Part shown: piece after piece, positions 1 through 4,146 of the stretch
How positions within the stretch are numbered: the stretch's first letter is position 1
Layout of the letters: each line of letters starts with the position of its first letter
From: JAAXQD01 sp035529735
GTDB lineage: Bacteria; Desulfobacterota; Desulfobacteria; Desulfobacterales; UBA11574
Direction of reading: 5' to 3'
NCBI GenBank assembly: GCA_035529735.1
Contig: DATKWE010000128.1
Span: 1 to 6,419, forward strand
DNA: 6,419 nucleotides
Translations under genes and position numbers: made by a program
The notes under the pieces: model-generated
What the model saw: the letters and a program-made list of their open reading frames with translations, nothing else
Told to the model about the DNA's origin: nothing
Database searches by the model: none

Positions 1-29
1 TTTTTCAAAGGTCTCGGTCTTGTTCTGGG

Positions 30-64
30 GGCCGCCTGGGGAAGACTCCCCCAGGCGGCCTTTT
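30..64 (+). terminator. Strong intrinsic terminator of an upstream plus-strand gene
   Basis: A perfect 12-bp GC-rich stem (GGCCGCCTGGGG at 30-41 with CCCCAGGCGGCC at 49-60) encloses a 7-nt loop and is followed directly by TTTT on the plus strand. On the minus strand the stem is followed by CCCAGAAC with no T tract, so it should work mainly for a plus-strand transcript entering from before the window. It also lies 8 bp past the stop codon of the minus-strand small gene and may protect the 3' end of that transcript. Confidence 0.85.
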
Positions 65-68
65 ATCG

Positions 69-329
69 CTATCCGCATAGATGAAGTTCATTCCCCGTGA
101 GGGCGAGGTTGCCCGTTGAGGTAAATTTTCCAATCCTGCAGACAATCCGTTTCATTCCCCTGGTTAAGAGGGAGCACCAGGCATCCGAAATATCAAAATG
201 ACCTGTTTTGACGGTGATGATCTCAACAAGGTCTGCTTTGATATTTTGCTTGATGGTTGTCGATTGCGCGTCTACATCCCAATCGGCGGGCTCTTTGCCA
301 ACAACATAAACAATTAATCCGGTTTTCAC
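69..329 (-). CDS. 86-aa protein of unknown function, downstream of a cobalamin riboswitch
   Basis: I do not recognise this protein. It begins MKTGLIVYVVGKEPADWD, a hydrophobic beta-strand-like start, and ends NELHLCG. It has three cysteines (C52, C64, C85) and one histidine inside a TGHFD stretch (H44), but no signal peptide, transmembrane segment or known metal-binding motif. The GTG start at 329 is preferred because AAAGGAGG lies 8 nt upstream. A GTG three codons earlier (338) falls inside that ribosome binding site and cannot be the real start. The gene is the first one after the riboswitch and terminator on the same strand, so its expression should fall when B12 is plentiful. By analogy with other B12-riboswitch genes it could act in cobalamin or cobalt uptake, handling, or a B12-independent bypass; this is inference from context only. 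The excellent start signal and the regulatory leader make a real gene likely despite its size. Confidence 0.75.
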   Translation of the reverse strand: MKTGLIVYVVGKEPADWDVDAQSTTIKQNIKADLVEIITVKTGHFDISDAWCSLLTRGMKRIVCRIGKFTSTGNLALTGNELHLCG

Positions 330-337
330 GACTATCA

Positions 338-345
338 CCTCCTTT
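338..345 (-). promoter_or_regulatory. Ribosome binding site that fixes the start of the small gene
   Basis: AAAGGAGG on the minus strand is a near-perfect Shine-Dalgarno sequence. It sits 8 nt before the GTG at 329 and overlaps the more distal in-frame GTG at 338, which rules that start out. Confidence 0.8.
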
Positions 346-385
346 CATAATTTTTTCTGCCCCGCCGAGAATGTTCACTGGCCAT

Positions 386-425
386 AAAAAAAGCCCTTCA
401 ATCTTAAGAATAAGACTGAAGGGCT
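386..425 (-). terminator. Intrinsic terminator between riboswitch and small gene (likely expression platform)
   Basis: Two 15-nt arms (411-425 and 392-406) pair with a single A-C mismatch around a 4-nt loop. On the minus strand the stem runs straight into seven Ts (392-386). It lies about 80 nt past the aptamer and about 57 nt before the gene start, the usual place for a riboswitch terminator. A possible weak antiterminator segment, AAGGG on the minus strand at 443-447, could pair with CCCTT in the 5' arm (419-423). That pairing is short and is inference. Confidence 0.8.
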
Positions 426-502
426 GCACCCAGTTTACTTGACCCTTTTTTTGTAACCCGAGACCTTTGTAACTCCGCAAAAGTTTCTGTGGCTGTTTTT
501 TT

Positions 503-676
503 CAGGCAGGTCTTCTGACTCTCCCGCCTTTTTAGCGGCCTTCCCATTCCAGGGTATCGGAACAGTGGCACATGCGTGCTAAAAAGGTTCCCTTCTTAAA
601 AGAGGGGGGGATTACAGCGGCGGGACCGCTCCCGATTTTCACGGGATTCCCTATTAAGCCGATATCGGCACCTGGA
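503..676 (-). promoter_or_regulatory. Cobalamin (vitamin B12) riboswitch
   Basis: Read on the minus strand, the conserved parts of the cobalamin aptamer appear in the right order: the 5' CCAGGTGCC (675-667); a GGGAATCCCGTGAAAATC block followed by GAGCGGTCCCGCCGCTGTAA in the central core; GCCACTG (569-563); GGGAAGGC; and finally the B12 box AGTCAGAAGACCTGCC (520-505). CAGGT near the 5' end pairs with ACCTG of the box to close the P1 helix. Total length of about 174 nt is normal. Known members bind adenosyl- or methylcobalamin and reduce expression of the downstream gene. Here that gene is the 86-residue unknown protein, and a terminator in between suggests control at transcription. Confidence 0.95.
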
Positions 677-681
677 TAATT

Positions 682-710
682 TTTCTAAACGATGCCGGGG
701 AGGGTGTCAA
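682..710 (-). promoter_or_regulatory. Sigma-70-like promoter of the riboswitch transcript
   Basis: Minus strand: a perfect -35 TTGACA (710-705), a 17-nt spacer and a -10 TAGAAA (687-682). The predicted start of transcription falls near 675, at the first base of the aptamer. This exact placement supports both calls. Confidence 0.75.
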
Positions 711-731
711 GAGGTTTTTACCTAAATTGAG

Positions 732-981
732 CGGTACGTGTTCAGGGGGTGCGCTCCCCCGCTTCACTCTGACGTCTACGTGTCTGGTTATTTCAATGAC
801 TTAGCAGCGGTGGCATTCCTGCCCCCTCCGCGTTCTCCCGCGAAAAACATGCGGGAGCCGCGGTCTCCCCCACTGCTAAGTCATTGAAATAACGAAGCCA
901 CTCCGCCAACCCGCCTGCCATGCGAGGCACGAGCGGGCAGGTATCGTTACACGGGAAAGCGCACCCCCTGAACACATACGG
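732..981. repeat. Large nested palindrome (REP/MITE-like element)
   Basis: Three concentric inverted repeats occupy this gene-free stretch. The outer one is a perfect 17-bp pair (GTGTTCAGGGGGTGCGC at 738-754 with its complement at 959-975), extending to 21 of 23 matches at 732-754/959-981. The middle one is a perfect 21-bp pair (787-807 with 873-893; core CAATGACTTAGCAG). The innermost is CTCCCGC (835-841) with GCGGGAG (851-857), extended by CCGCG/CGCGG. The left outer arm can also fold on itself (GGGGG/CCCCC). No convincing protein reads through it. It sits between the two divergent promoters at 682-710 and 992-1021. The architecture suggests a non-autonomous palindromic mobile element or a structured RNA; no transposase is present in the window. 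Confidence 0.8.
909..942. repeat. 34-bp GC-rich module, copy 1
   Basis: This module starts ACCCGCCTGCC and ends GAGCGGGCAGGT. It is self-complementary (CCTGCC at 914-919 with GGCAGG at 936-941). It matches 1824-1857 at 31 of 34 positions, and the three differences all lie in the loop part. It sits in the right half of the nested palindrome. Confidence 0.85.
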
Positions 982-991
982 TTTTTCCATA

Positions 992-1021
992 TTTACAATC
1001 GTCCACATTTATGGGTATAGT
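992..1021 (+). promoter_or_regulatory. Sigma-70-like promoter of the HD hydrolase gene
   Basis: A -35 TTTACA (992-997; 5 of 6 consensus), an 18-nt spacer and a -10 TATAGT (1016-1021; 5 of 6) point toward the gene at 1065. The start of transcription should be near 1028, giving a leader of under 40 nt. It begins about 10 bp after the right end of the nested palindrome. Confidence 0.55.
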
Positions 1022-1057
1022 TCCCGGCAGTTAAATATGAAACCGACAAGCCGGGAG
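1021..1057 (+). promoter_or_regulatory. Hairpin that includes the ribosome binding site of the HD gene
   Basis: CCCGGC (1023-1028) pairs with GCCGGG (1050-1055), extended by U-A and U-G pairs. The right arm carries the GGGAG ribosome binding site (1053-1057) of the ATG at 1065. If the transcript starts early enough to include the left arm, the hairpin would hide the site. The predicted transcription start near 1028 makes this uncertain. Confidence 0.35.
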
Positions 1058-1064
1058 AAAAAAA

Positions 1065-1643
1065 ATGAGTTCAAACATACCGACGCGTGAGCAGGCTGTT
1101 ACGCTTTTGAAGGAATACAATAAAAATGAAAGTCTTATTAAACACGCGCTGGCGGTGGAAGGGGTGATGCGCCATTTTGCCCGCAAACGCGGAGAAGATG
1201 AAGAAAAATGGGGCATTATCGGCCTGATCCATGATCTGGATTATGAACGGTTTCCAGAAGAACACTGCCGAAAAACCGAGGAGATTCTACAGAAAAATTC
1301 CTGGCCCCCGGAATACATTCGGGCGGTCGTCAGCCATGGCTGGGGGATTTGCTCGGATGTTGAGCCGCAGACAGAACTTGAAAAGGTTCTGTATGCCATT
1401 GACGAACTTACCGGGCTTGTTGTGACAACGGCGCTGGTGCGCCCTTCAAAAAGTGTTATGGATTTGAAGGCCAAATCCGTAAAAAAGAAATGGAAAGATA
1501 AACGGTTTGCCGCCGGGGTCGACCGATCTATTATTGAAAAGGGCCTTGAAATGCTGGGTATGGAGCTGACTGAACTGATCACGGATACGATTATGGGCAT
1601 GCGGGAAGTTGCCGATGAGATTGGTCTGAAAGGGGACGCGTAA
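1065..1643 (+). CDS. HD-superfamily predicted hydrolase (COG2316-like)
   Basis: The 192-residue product is a single HD-domain protein, the metal-dependent phosphohydrolase fold. The expected ligands are visible: H27 in IKHALAVE, the H56-D57 doublet in LIHDLDYE, further histidines H67 and H91 (VVSHGWG), and D113 in AIDELTG. This spacing and length fit the stand-alone predicted hydrolases of the COG2316 type, whose substrate is not established. It has no GYP signature of cyclic-di-GMP phosphodiesterases and no signal peptide or membrane segment, so it should be a soluble cytoplasmic enzyme. The ATG at 1065 follows GGGAG at a 7-nt spacing. It has its own promoter upstream and a terminator-like hairpin just after the stop, so it appears to be transcribed alone. 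The C-terminal third (after about residue 130) is charged and helical with no motif I recognise. Confidence 0.88.
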   Translation: MSSNIPTREQAVTLLKEYNKNESLIKHALAVEGVMRHFARKRGEDEEKWGIIGLIHDLDYERFPEEHCRKTEEILQKNSWPPEYIRAVVSHGWGICSDVEPQTELEKVLYAIDELTGLVVTTALVRPSKSVMDLKAKSVKKKWKDKRFAAGVDRSIIEKGLEMLGMELTELITDTIMGMREVADEIGLKGDA

Positions 1644-1645
1644 CC

Positions 1646-1678
1646 CAAAGCCGGGCTCTCTGGACCCGGATATTTATT
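1646..1678. repeat. 33-bp direct repeat, copy 1 (just after the HD gene stop)
   Basis: It runs from CAAAGCCGGG to TATTTATT and matches 2019-2051 at 28 of 33 positions, with the last 18 bases identical. It starts 3 bp after the HD gene stop codon and contains the terminator hairpin of that gene. Confidence 0.8.
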
Positions 1679-1680
1679 TT
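1651..1680 (+). terminator. Likely terminator of the HD gene
   Basis: CCGGG (1651-1655) pairs with CCCGG (1665-1669), followed by ATATTTATTTT. The stem is only 5 bp and the T tract is interrupted, so it is modest. Its position 7 bp after the stop codon favours the call. Confidence 0.5.
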
Positions 1681-1702
1681 TACGTTGAAAACCTGGTCCT
1701 TC

Positions 1703-1750
1703 CCCGCATGGCGGGATCTTCGATGGGCCATGCCTGTCCCGAGTATCGGG
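1703..1750. repeat. Pair of small GC-rich hairpins
   Basis: CCCGC-ATG-GCGGG (1703-1715) and CCCGA-GTA-TCGGG (1738-1750) are two perfect 5-bp palindromes with 3-nt loops, 22 bp apart. They lie in the non-coding stretch 1644-2050 and look like further pieces of the interspersed repeat. No gene is visible here. Confidence 0.5.
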
Positions 1751-1789
1751 GGTCAGAGATAATGGCTCTGCCTTGGAAGTTTGTGTCTA

Positions 1790-1970
1790 AAATCACAAAT
1801 TCCAAGCACCAAATTACAAATAAACCCGCCTGCCACACAAGGCACGAGCGGGCAGGTCTCAAATTCCAATATTCAATGACCAAAATCTTCCATGACGAGA
1901 CATTGTTTGGATTTTCGAATTTCGGTCATTGGGAATTGTTTGATATTTGTAATTTGATATTTGTAATTTT
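1790..1970. repeat. Long imperfect AT-rich palindrome with tandem repeat
   Basis: AAATTACAAATA (1811-1822) is the complement of TATTTGTAATTT, present twice on the right (1944-1955 and 1958-1969). Those two copies form an exact 14-bp tandem repeat, TGATATTTGTAATT, at 1941-1954 and 1955-1968. Further in, AATTCC (1862-1867) pairs with GGAATT (1932-1937), and CAATGACC (1874-1881) with GGTCATTG (1924-1931). The whole folds as one long imperfect hairpin with the GC-rich 34-bp module in its left half. An open frame crosses it, but its composition follows the repeat and is not protein-like. Confidence 0.7.
1824..1857. repeat. 34-bp GC-rich module, copy 2
   Basis: Second copy of the module at 909-942 (31 of 34 identical, same orientation), here inserted in an AT-rich palindrome. 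The abrupt change in base composition at both edges suggests it is a separable unit. Confidence 0.85.
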
Positions 1971-1999
1971 AGTAATTCAATGAACTTTCAACAAAGCAA

Positions 2000-2014
2000 A
2001 TCCCCTTTGGGGAT
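2000..2014 (-). terminator. Possible terminator of the minus-strand J-domain gene
   Basis: ATCCCC-TTT-GGGGAT is a perfect 6-bp stem. On the minus strand it is followed by TTTGCTTTGTT, a broken T tract, about 37 nt after the stop codon. A second weak hairpin (GGTC/GACC at 2027-2039) lies between the two. Minus-strand transcription probably ends in this area. Confidence 0.35.
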
Positions 2015-2018
2015 AAAA

Positions 2019-2051
2019 CAAAGCCTGGTCTTTTGGACCCGGATATTTATT
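2019..2051. repeat. 33-bp direct repeat, copy 2 (at the J-domain gene stop)
   Basis: Second copy of 1646-1678, with the last 18 bases (TGGACCCGGATATTTATT) identical. It abuts and overlaps by one base the stop codon of the convergent minus-strand gene. The five differences fall in the hairpin stem and loop. Confidence 0.8.
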
Positions 2052-2857
2052 CACCGGTTGCGAAGATCTACAATAGATTTTTTTATTTTTTGCATGAGCG
2101 GTGTTTTAATTTGAACTTTCAGAAAAAGGTCTCCGGGTTTTCCGCCGCCTTTTCCCCCCTCTCCCATCCCCGTTAGCCGTATTCGCTGTCCTTCCCGGAC
2201 CCCTGGGGGTATTTTCACCACCAATTTCTTGGACTTTTTTCGCAGAAAATACGCGTAAGGACCTCCCTCGTGTGCCTGCATGGGGGTCAGGCGAATCACC
2301 TCATTGATATCTTTGCCATTTTTCTGGAGCGCAAAGCCGCTGATTTGTTTTAAAAAAAAGCTGGACAGCTTTCCGAATTTTCCGGACGAAGCAAACAAAG
2401 ACGGATCGAATCGGGTTTTTCCAAAAGGACCGGAAAAAATAAATCCTCCGGCAAAAAACCCCGGTCTTTTAAACTGAAAGGTTTGATAGTCCTTGCCGTA
2501 GAATTCCTTGAAAATATCGTCAAATCCTCTGAACCCAAAAGCCTTCGCCATTTCCTCAAAAACATGATTGATGTCCGAGCCGCTGAAAATATCCTGTTCA
2601 GAGTAATTGGTTCTAAACTGACTGTAGGCGGAAGATCCGAACTGCTGCCGCAACATATCGTATTCGCTTTTTTTGGAAGGGTCTGAAAGGACGGCATAGG
2701 CTTCGTTAACCTGCTTCATTTTTTCACAATCTTGCGGATTTTCCTTGTTTCGATCCGGATGGTATTTAAAGGCCAGCTTCCGGTAAGCCTCCTTGAGCTG
2801 TTTTGAGCCGGCCGTTTTGTCCACCCCTAAAATCTCGTAATAATCTGTTTTTGGCAT
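2051..2857 (-). CDS. J-domain co-chaperone without zinc finger (CbpA/DnaJ-like, shortened)
   Basis: The 268-residue product opens with a canonical J domain (residues 4-70: DYYEILGV, then HPD at 33-35, the DnaK-stimulating motif, then VNEAYAVLSDP). A glycine/phenylalanine-containing linker follows (about 75-175: FGFRGFDDIF, GFFAGGFIFSGPFG). There are no CxxCxGxG repeats, so it is not a class A DnaJ. Only one C-terminal substrate-binding unit is clear (about 210-255: LVVKIPPGVREGQRIRLTG, then KPGDLFLKVQI), which makes it shorter than CbpA-type proteins of about 300 residues. It ends with a basic tail, KIKKSIVDLRNR. The likely role is delivering clients to an Hsp70 and stimulating its ATPase in the cytoplasm. 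The ATG at 2857 is chosen because the J domain starts there and AGAGG lies 10 nt upstream. The frame stays open 54 codons further, but that part is encoded by a palindromic repeat and is not protein-like. Confidence 0.88.
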   Translation of the reverse strand: MPKTDYYEILGVDKTAGSKQLKEAYRKLAFKYHPDRNKENPQDCEKMKQVNEAYAVLSDPSKKSEYDMLRQQFGSSAYSQFRTNYSEQDIFSGSDINHVFEEMAKAFGFRGFDDIFKEFYGKDYQTFQFKRPGFFAGGFIFSGPFGKTRFDPSLFASSGKFGKLSSFFLKQISGFALQKNGKDINEVIRLTPMQAHEGGPYAYFLRKKSKKLVVKIPPGVREGQRIRLTGMGEGGKGGGKPGDLFLKVQIKTPLMQKIKKSIVDLRNR

Positions 2858-2943
2858 TTGGTTGCAGCCTCTTTTGATGGTTTCGGAAACCTCAATTCTG
2901 TTTACCCTCGATTCGGGTGATACAAAAACCATCTTTGACGGTT

Positions 2944-2994
2944 TCGTAAAAAGTCTTTTGTGAGCGACATCGAGCAAAATCAGACTTTTTACGA
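2944..2994. repeat. REP-like inverted repeat between the hydrolase and J-domain genes
   Basis: A perfect 13-bp inverted repeat (TCGTAAAAAGTCT at 2944-2956 with its complement at 2982-2994) encloses 25 nt that contain a further TTTG/CAAA pairing. It lies in the 151-bp gap between two minus-strand genes. Neither orientation has the look of a simple terminator. Sequences of the type GACTTTTTACGA are, from memory, common as interspersed repeats in sulfate-reducing Desulfobacterota; this needs a search. It could stabilise or weaken transcription between the two genes. Confidence 0.7.
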
Positions 2995-3008
2995 GTTCAT
3001 CAACTTTG

Positions 3009-3692
3009 TTAAAGTTCAAAAACGTCGCCCGGTTTCATTACGGTCACTTTCGCAGAGGTTTCCGTTTCTACGCGATGGGCCCAGGCATTGGGGTCTTGTT
3101 TGATGATATCAAACGTATCGTAGTGAATCGGAACCACGTGTTCCGGTTCAATCAGCTTTACCGCCCGCAAAGCGTCGTCCGGTCCCATGGTAAAATTGTC
3201 TCCGATGGGCAAGATGGCCAAATCGATTCCTTCTTCACCAATCAGCTTCATATCAAAGAAAAGGCCCGTGTCGCAAGCGTGATAAATTTTTTTCCCCCGT
3301 ATGTAAAACAAAAAACCGCAAGGATTGCCGCCGTAGGTGCCGTCCGGAAGTGCGGATCCATGATGCGCGATGGTCAATTTTACCCGTCCCCAGGGATAAT
3401 CAAAGCCGCCCCCGATATGTTGGGGATGGGCATTTTGGATTCCCTGGTTTACCAGCCAGTTTTGGATTTCAAAGTTGGATATCACCGTGGCTCCGGTTCG
3501 CTGGGCAATTTCTATGGTATCGCCCAGATGATCCCCGTGACCGTGCGAAACTAAGATGTAGTCCGCTTCCACCGAATCGGCTTGAACCGGAGACAAGGGA
3601 TTGCCGGTAATAAAGGGATCTGTCAGCAATTTCGTTCCATCGGTTTCAATCAAAAAACATGCGTGTCCGTACCAGTTAATTTTCAGTGTCAT
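3009..3692 (-). CDS. UPF0173-family metal-dependent hydrolase (metallo-beta-lactamase fold)
   Basis: The 227-residue product has the full-length layout of the UPF0173/YtkL family (COG2220; members are close to 226-230 residues). It opens with the typical WYGHACF motif (H10), then LLTDPF, and then the zinc-binding signature SHGHGDHLGD (H50, H52, D54, H55). AHHGSA (H110, H111), ACDTG (D141) and VPIHYDTF (H190) supply the remaining ligands. Soluble, no signal peptide. The fold uses two metal ions to hydrolyse esters, lactones or phosphodiesters; the substrate of this family is not established. The ATG at 3692 is preferred over an in-frame start 10 codons upstream because AAGGAGG lies 6 nt before it and homologues begin here. 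It is followed after 151 bp by the J-domain gene on the same strand; the repeat in between may partly separate their expression. Confidence 0.92.
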   Translation of the reverse strand: MTLKINWYGHACFLIETDGTKLLTDPFITGNPLSPVQADSVEADYILVSHGHGDHLGDTIEIAQRTGATVISNFEIQNWLVNQGIQNAHPQHIGGGFDYPWGRVKLTIAHHGSALPDGTYGGNPCGFLFYIRGKKIYHACDTGLFFDMKLIGEEGIDLAILPIGDNFTMGPDDALRAVKLIEPEHVVPIHYDTFDIIKQDPNAWAHRVETETSAKVTVMKPGDVFEL

Positions 3693-3698
3693 TTGGAA

Positions 3699-3705
3699 CC
3701 TCCTT
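3699..3705 (-). promoter_or_regulatory. Ribosome binding site that fixes the hydrolase start
   Basis: AAGGAGG on the minus strand lies 6 nt before the ATG at 3692. The upstream in-frame start at 3722 lacks such a site. The AT-rich stretch 3720-3750 just beyond could hold a promoter, but I see no well-spaced -35/-10 pair. Confidence 0.75.
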
Positions 3706-3740
3706 GTTAAAAGAAAGGTCATCTATATAAAAGATAAATA

Positions 3741-4073
3741 TTATTTTTTACCACAATCCATTTTCCTTGTAAAACACCATCTCAAAATCCACTGAAACAG
3801 AACGGTATTGCCGGACGCATCCTTGAATGTAAACGCCCCGGGTGAGGCCACGGCGTCTACTTGTACCGGAAATTGCTTCATTTTATCTTTGTACTCCTGA
3901 AACGTTATGTAAAGGGAATAATGGATTGCAACGATCATCCAATCAAATTTGACCGGTTTTTCACCGGCAATAACTTGAGGAATTTCAAATTTAGTGATAT
4001 TAATGGGGTGATTCTCTGTAGATAAAATTATTTTATAAACCCAAACCGTGGGGTAACGAGCGATTCGAGCCAT
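3741..4073 (-). CDS. Small hypothetical protein, about 110 aa
   Basis: I do not recognise this protein. From MARIARYP it runs 110 residues. The middle (IILSTENHPINITKFEIPQ, then EKPVKFDWMIVAIHYS) and end (VDAVASPGAFTFKDASGNTV) have protein-like composition, with alternating beta-strand patterns and an FKDASGNTVLF segment reminiscent of, but too short to assign to, the glyoxalase/VOC fold. There is no signal peptide or clear membrane segment, and the tail CFTRKMDCGKK is basic. The start is uncertain. ATG 4073 gives normal codon use but has only a weak GGGA upstream. ATG 4148 has AAGG 8 nt before it, but the added 25 residues are unusually Arg/Lys-rich and meet the divergent gene. The frame is open to 4193. 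It ends 48 bp before the UPF0173 gene on the same strand, so the two may be co-transcribed. Confidence 0.5.
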   Translation of the reverse strand: MARIARYPTVWVYKIILSTENHPINITKFEIPQVIAGEKPVKFDWMIVAIHYSLYITFQEYKDKMKQFPVQVDAVASPGAFTFKDASGNTVLFQWILRWCFTRKMDCGKK

Positions 4074-4146
4074 GGGAATCCCGTGTTGTCTCCGTGTTTT
4101 CCATCGAGAGCGTTCACCGAAACGTTGATACGCATATTTCAAGATC

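Noticed and set aside
6..469. 12-bp inverted repeat (CAAAGGTCTCGG at 6-17 and its complement at 458-469) enclosing the small gene
   Set aside because: About one such 12-bp match is expected by chance in a window this long. There is no extension, target duplication or transposase to support a mobile unit.
905..930. Possible tRNA 5' end on the minus strand (GGCGGAGTGGC-like stretch)
   Set aside because: There is no anticodon arm, T arm or matching acceptor stem. The stretch belongs to the palindromic element.
732..981. Nested palindrome as a retron non-coding RNA
   Set aside because: Retrons need an adjacent reverse transcriptase. None of the genes in the window is one, and the conserved retron branching context could not be identified.
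793..1008. Minus-strand open frame of 71 codons through the nested palindrome
   Set aside because: Its sequence is dictated by the inverted repeats and it has no good ribosome binding site. It also runs through both the palindrome and the HD gene promoter.
1241..1648. Minus-strand open frame of 135 codons opposite the HD gene
   Set aside because: It is Ser/Arg-rich and antisense to a gene with clear HD motifs, the typical shadow of a real coding sequence.
1708..1983. Plus-strand open frame of 91 codons after the HD gene
   Set aside because: The frame translates small hairpins, the 34-bp module and a tandem AT-rich repeat. There is no ribosome binding site and no protein-like pattern.
3006..3554. 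Plus-strand open frame of 182 codons opposite the UPF0173 gene
   Set aside because: The opposite strand carries complete metal-binding motifs and a strong ribosome binding site; this frame has neither.
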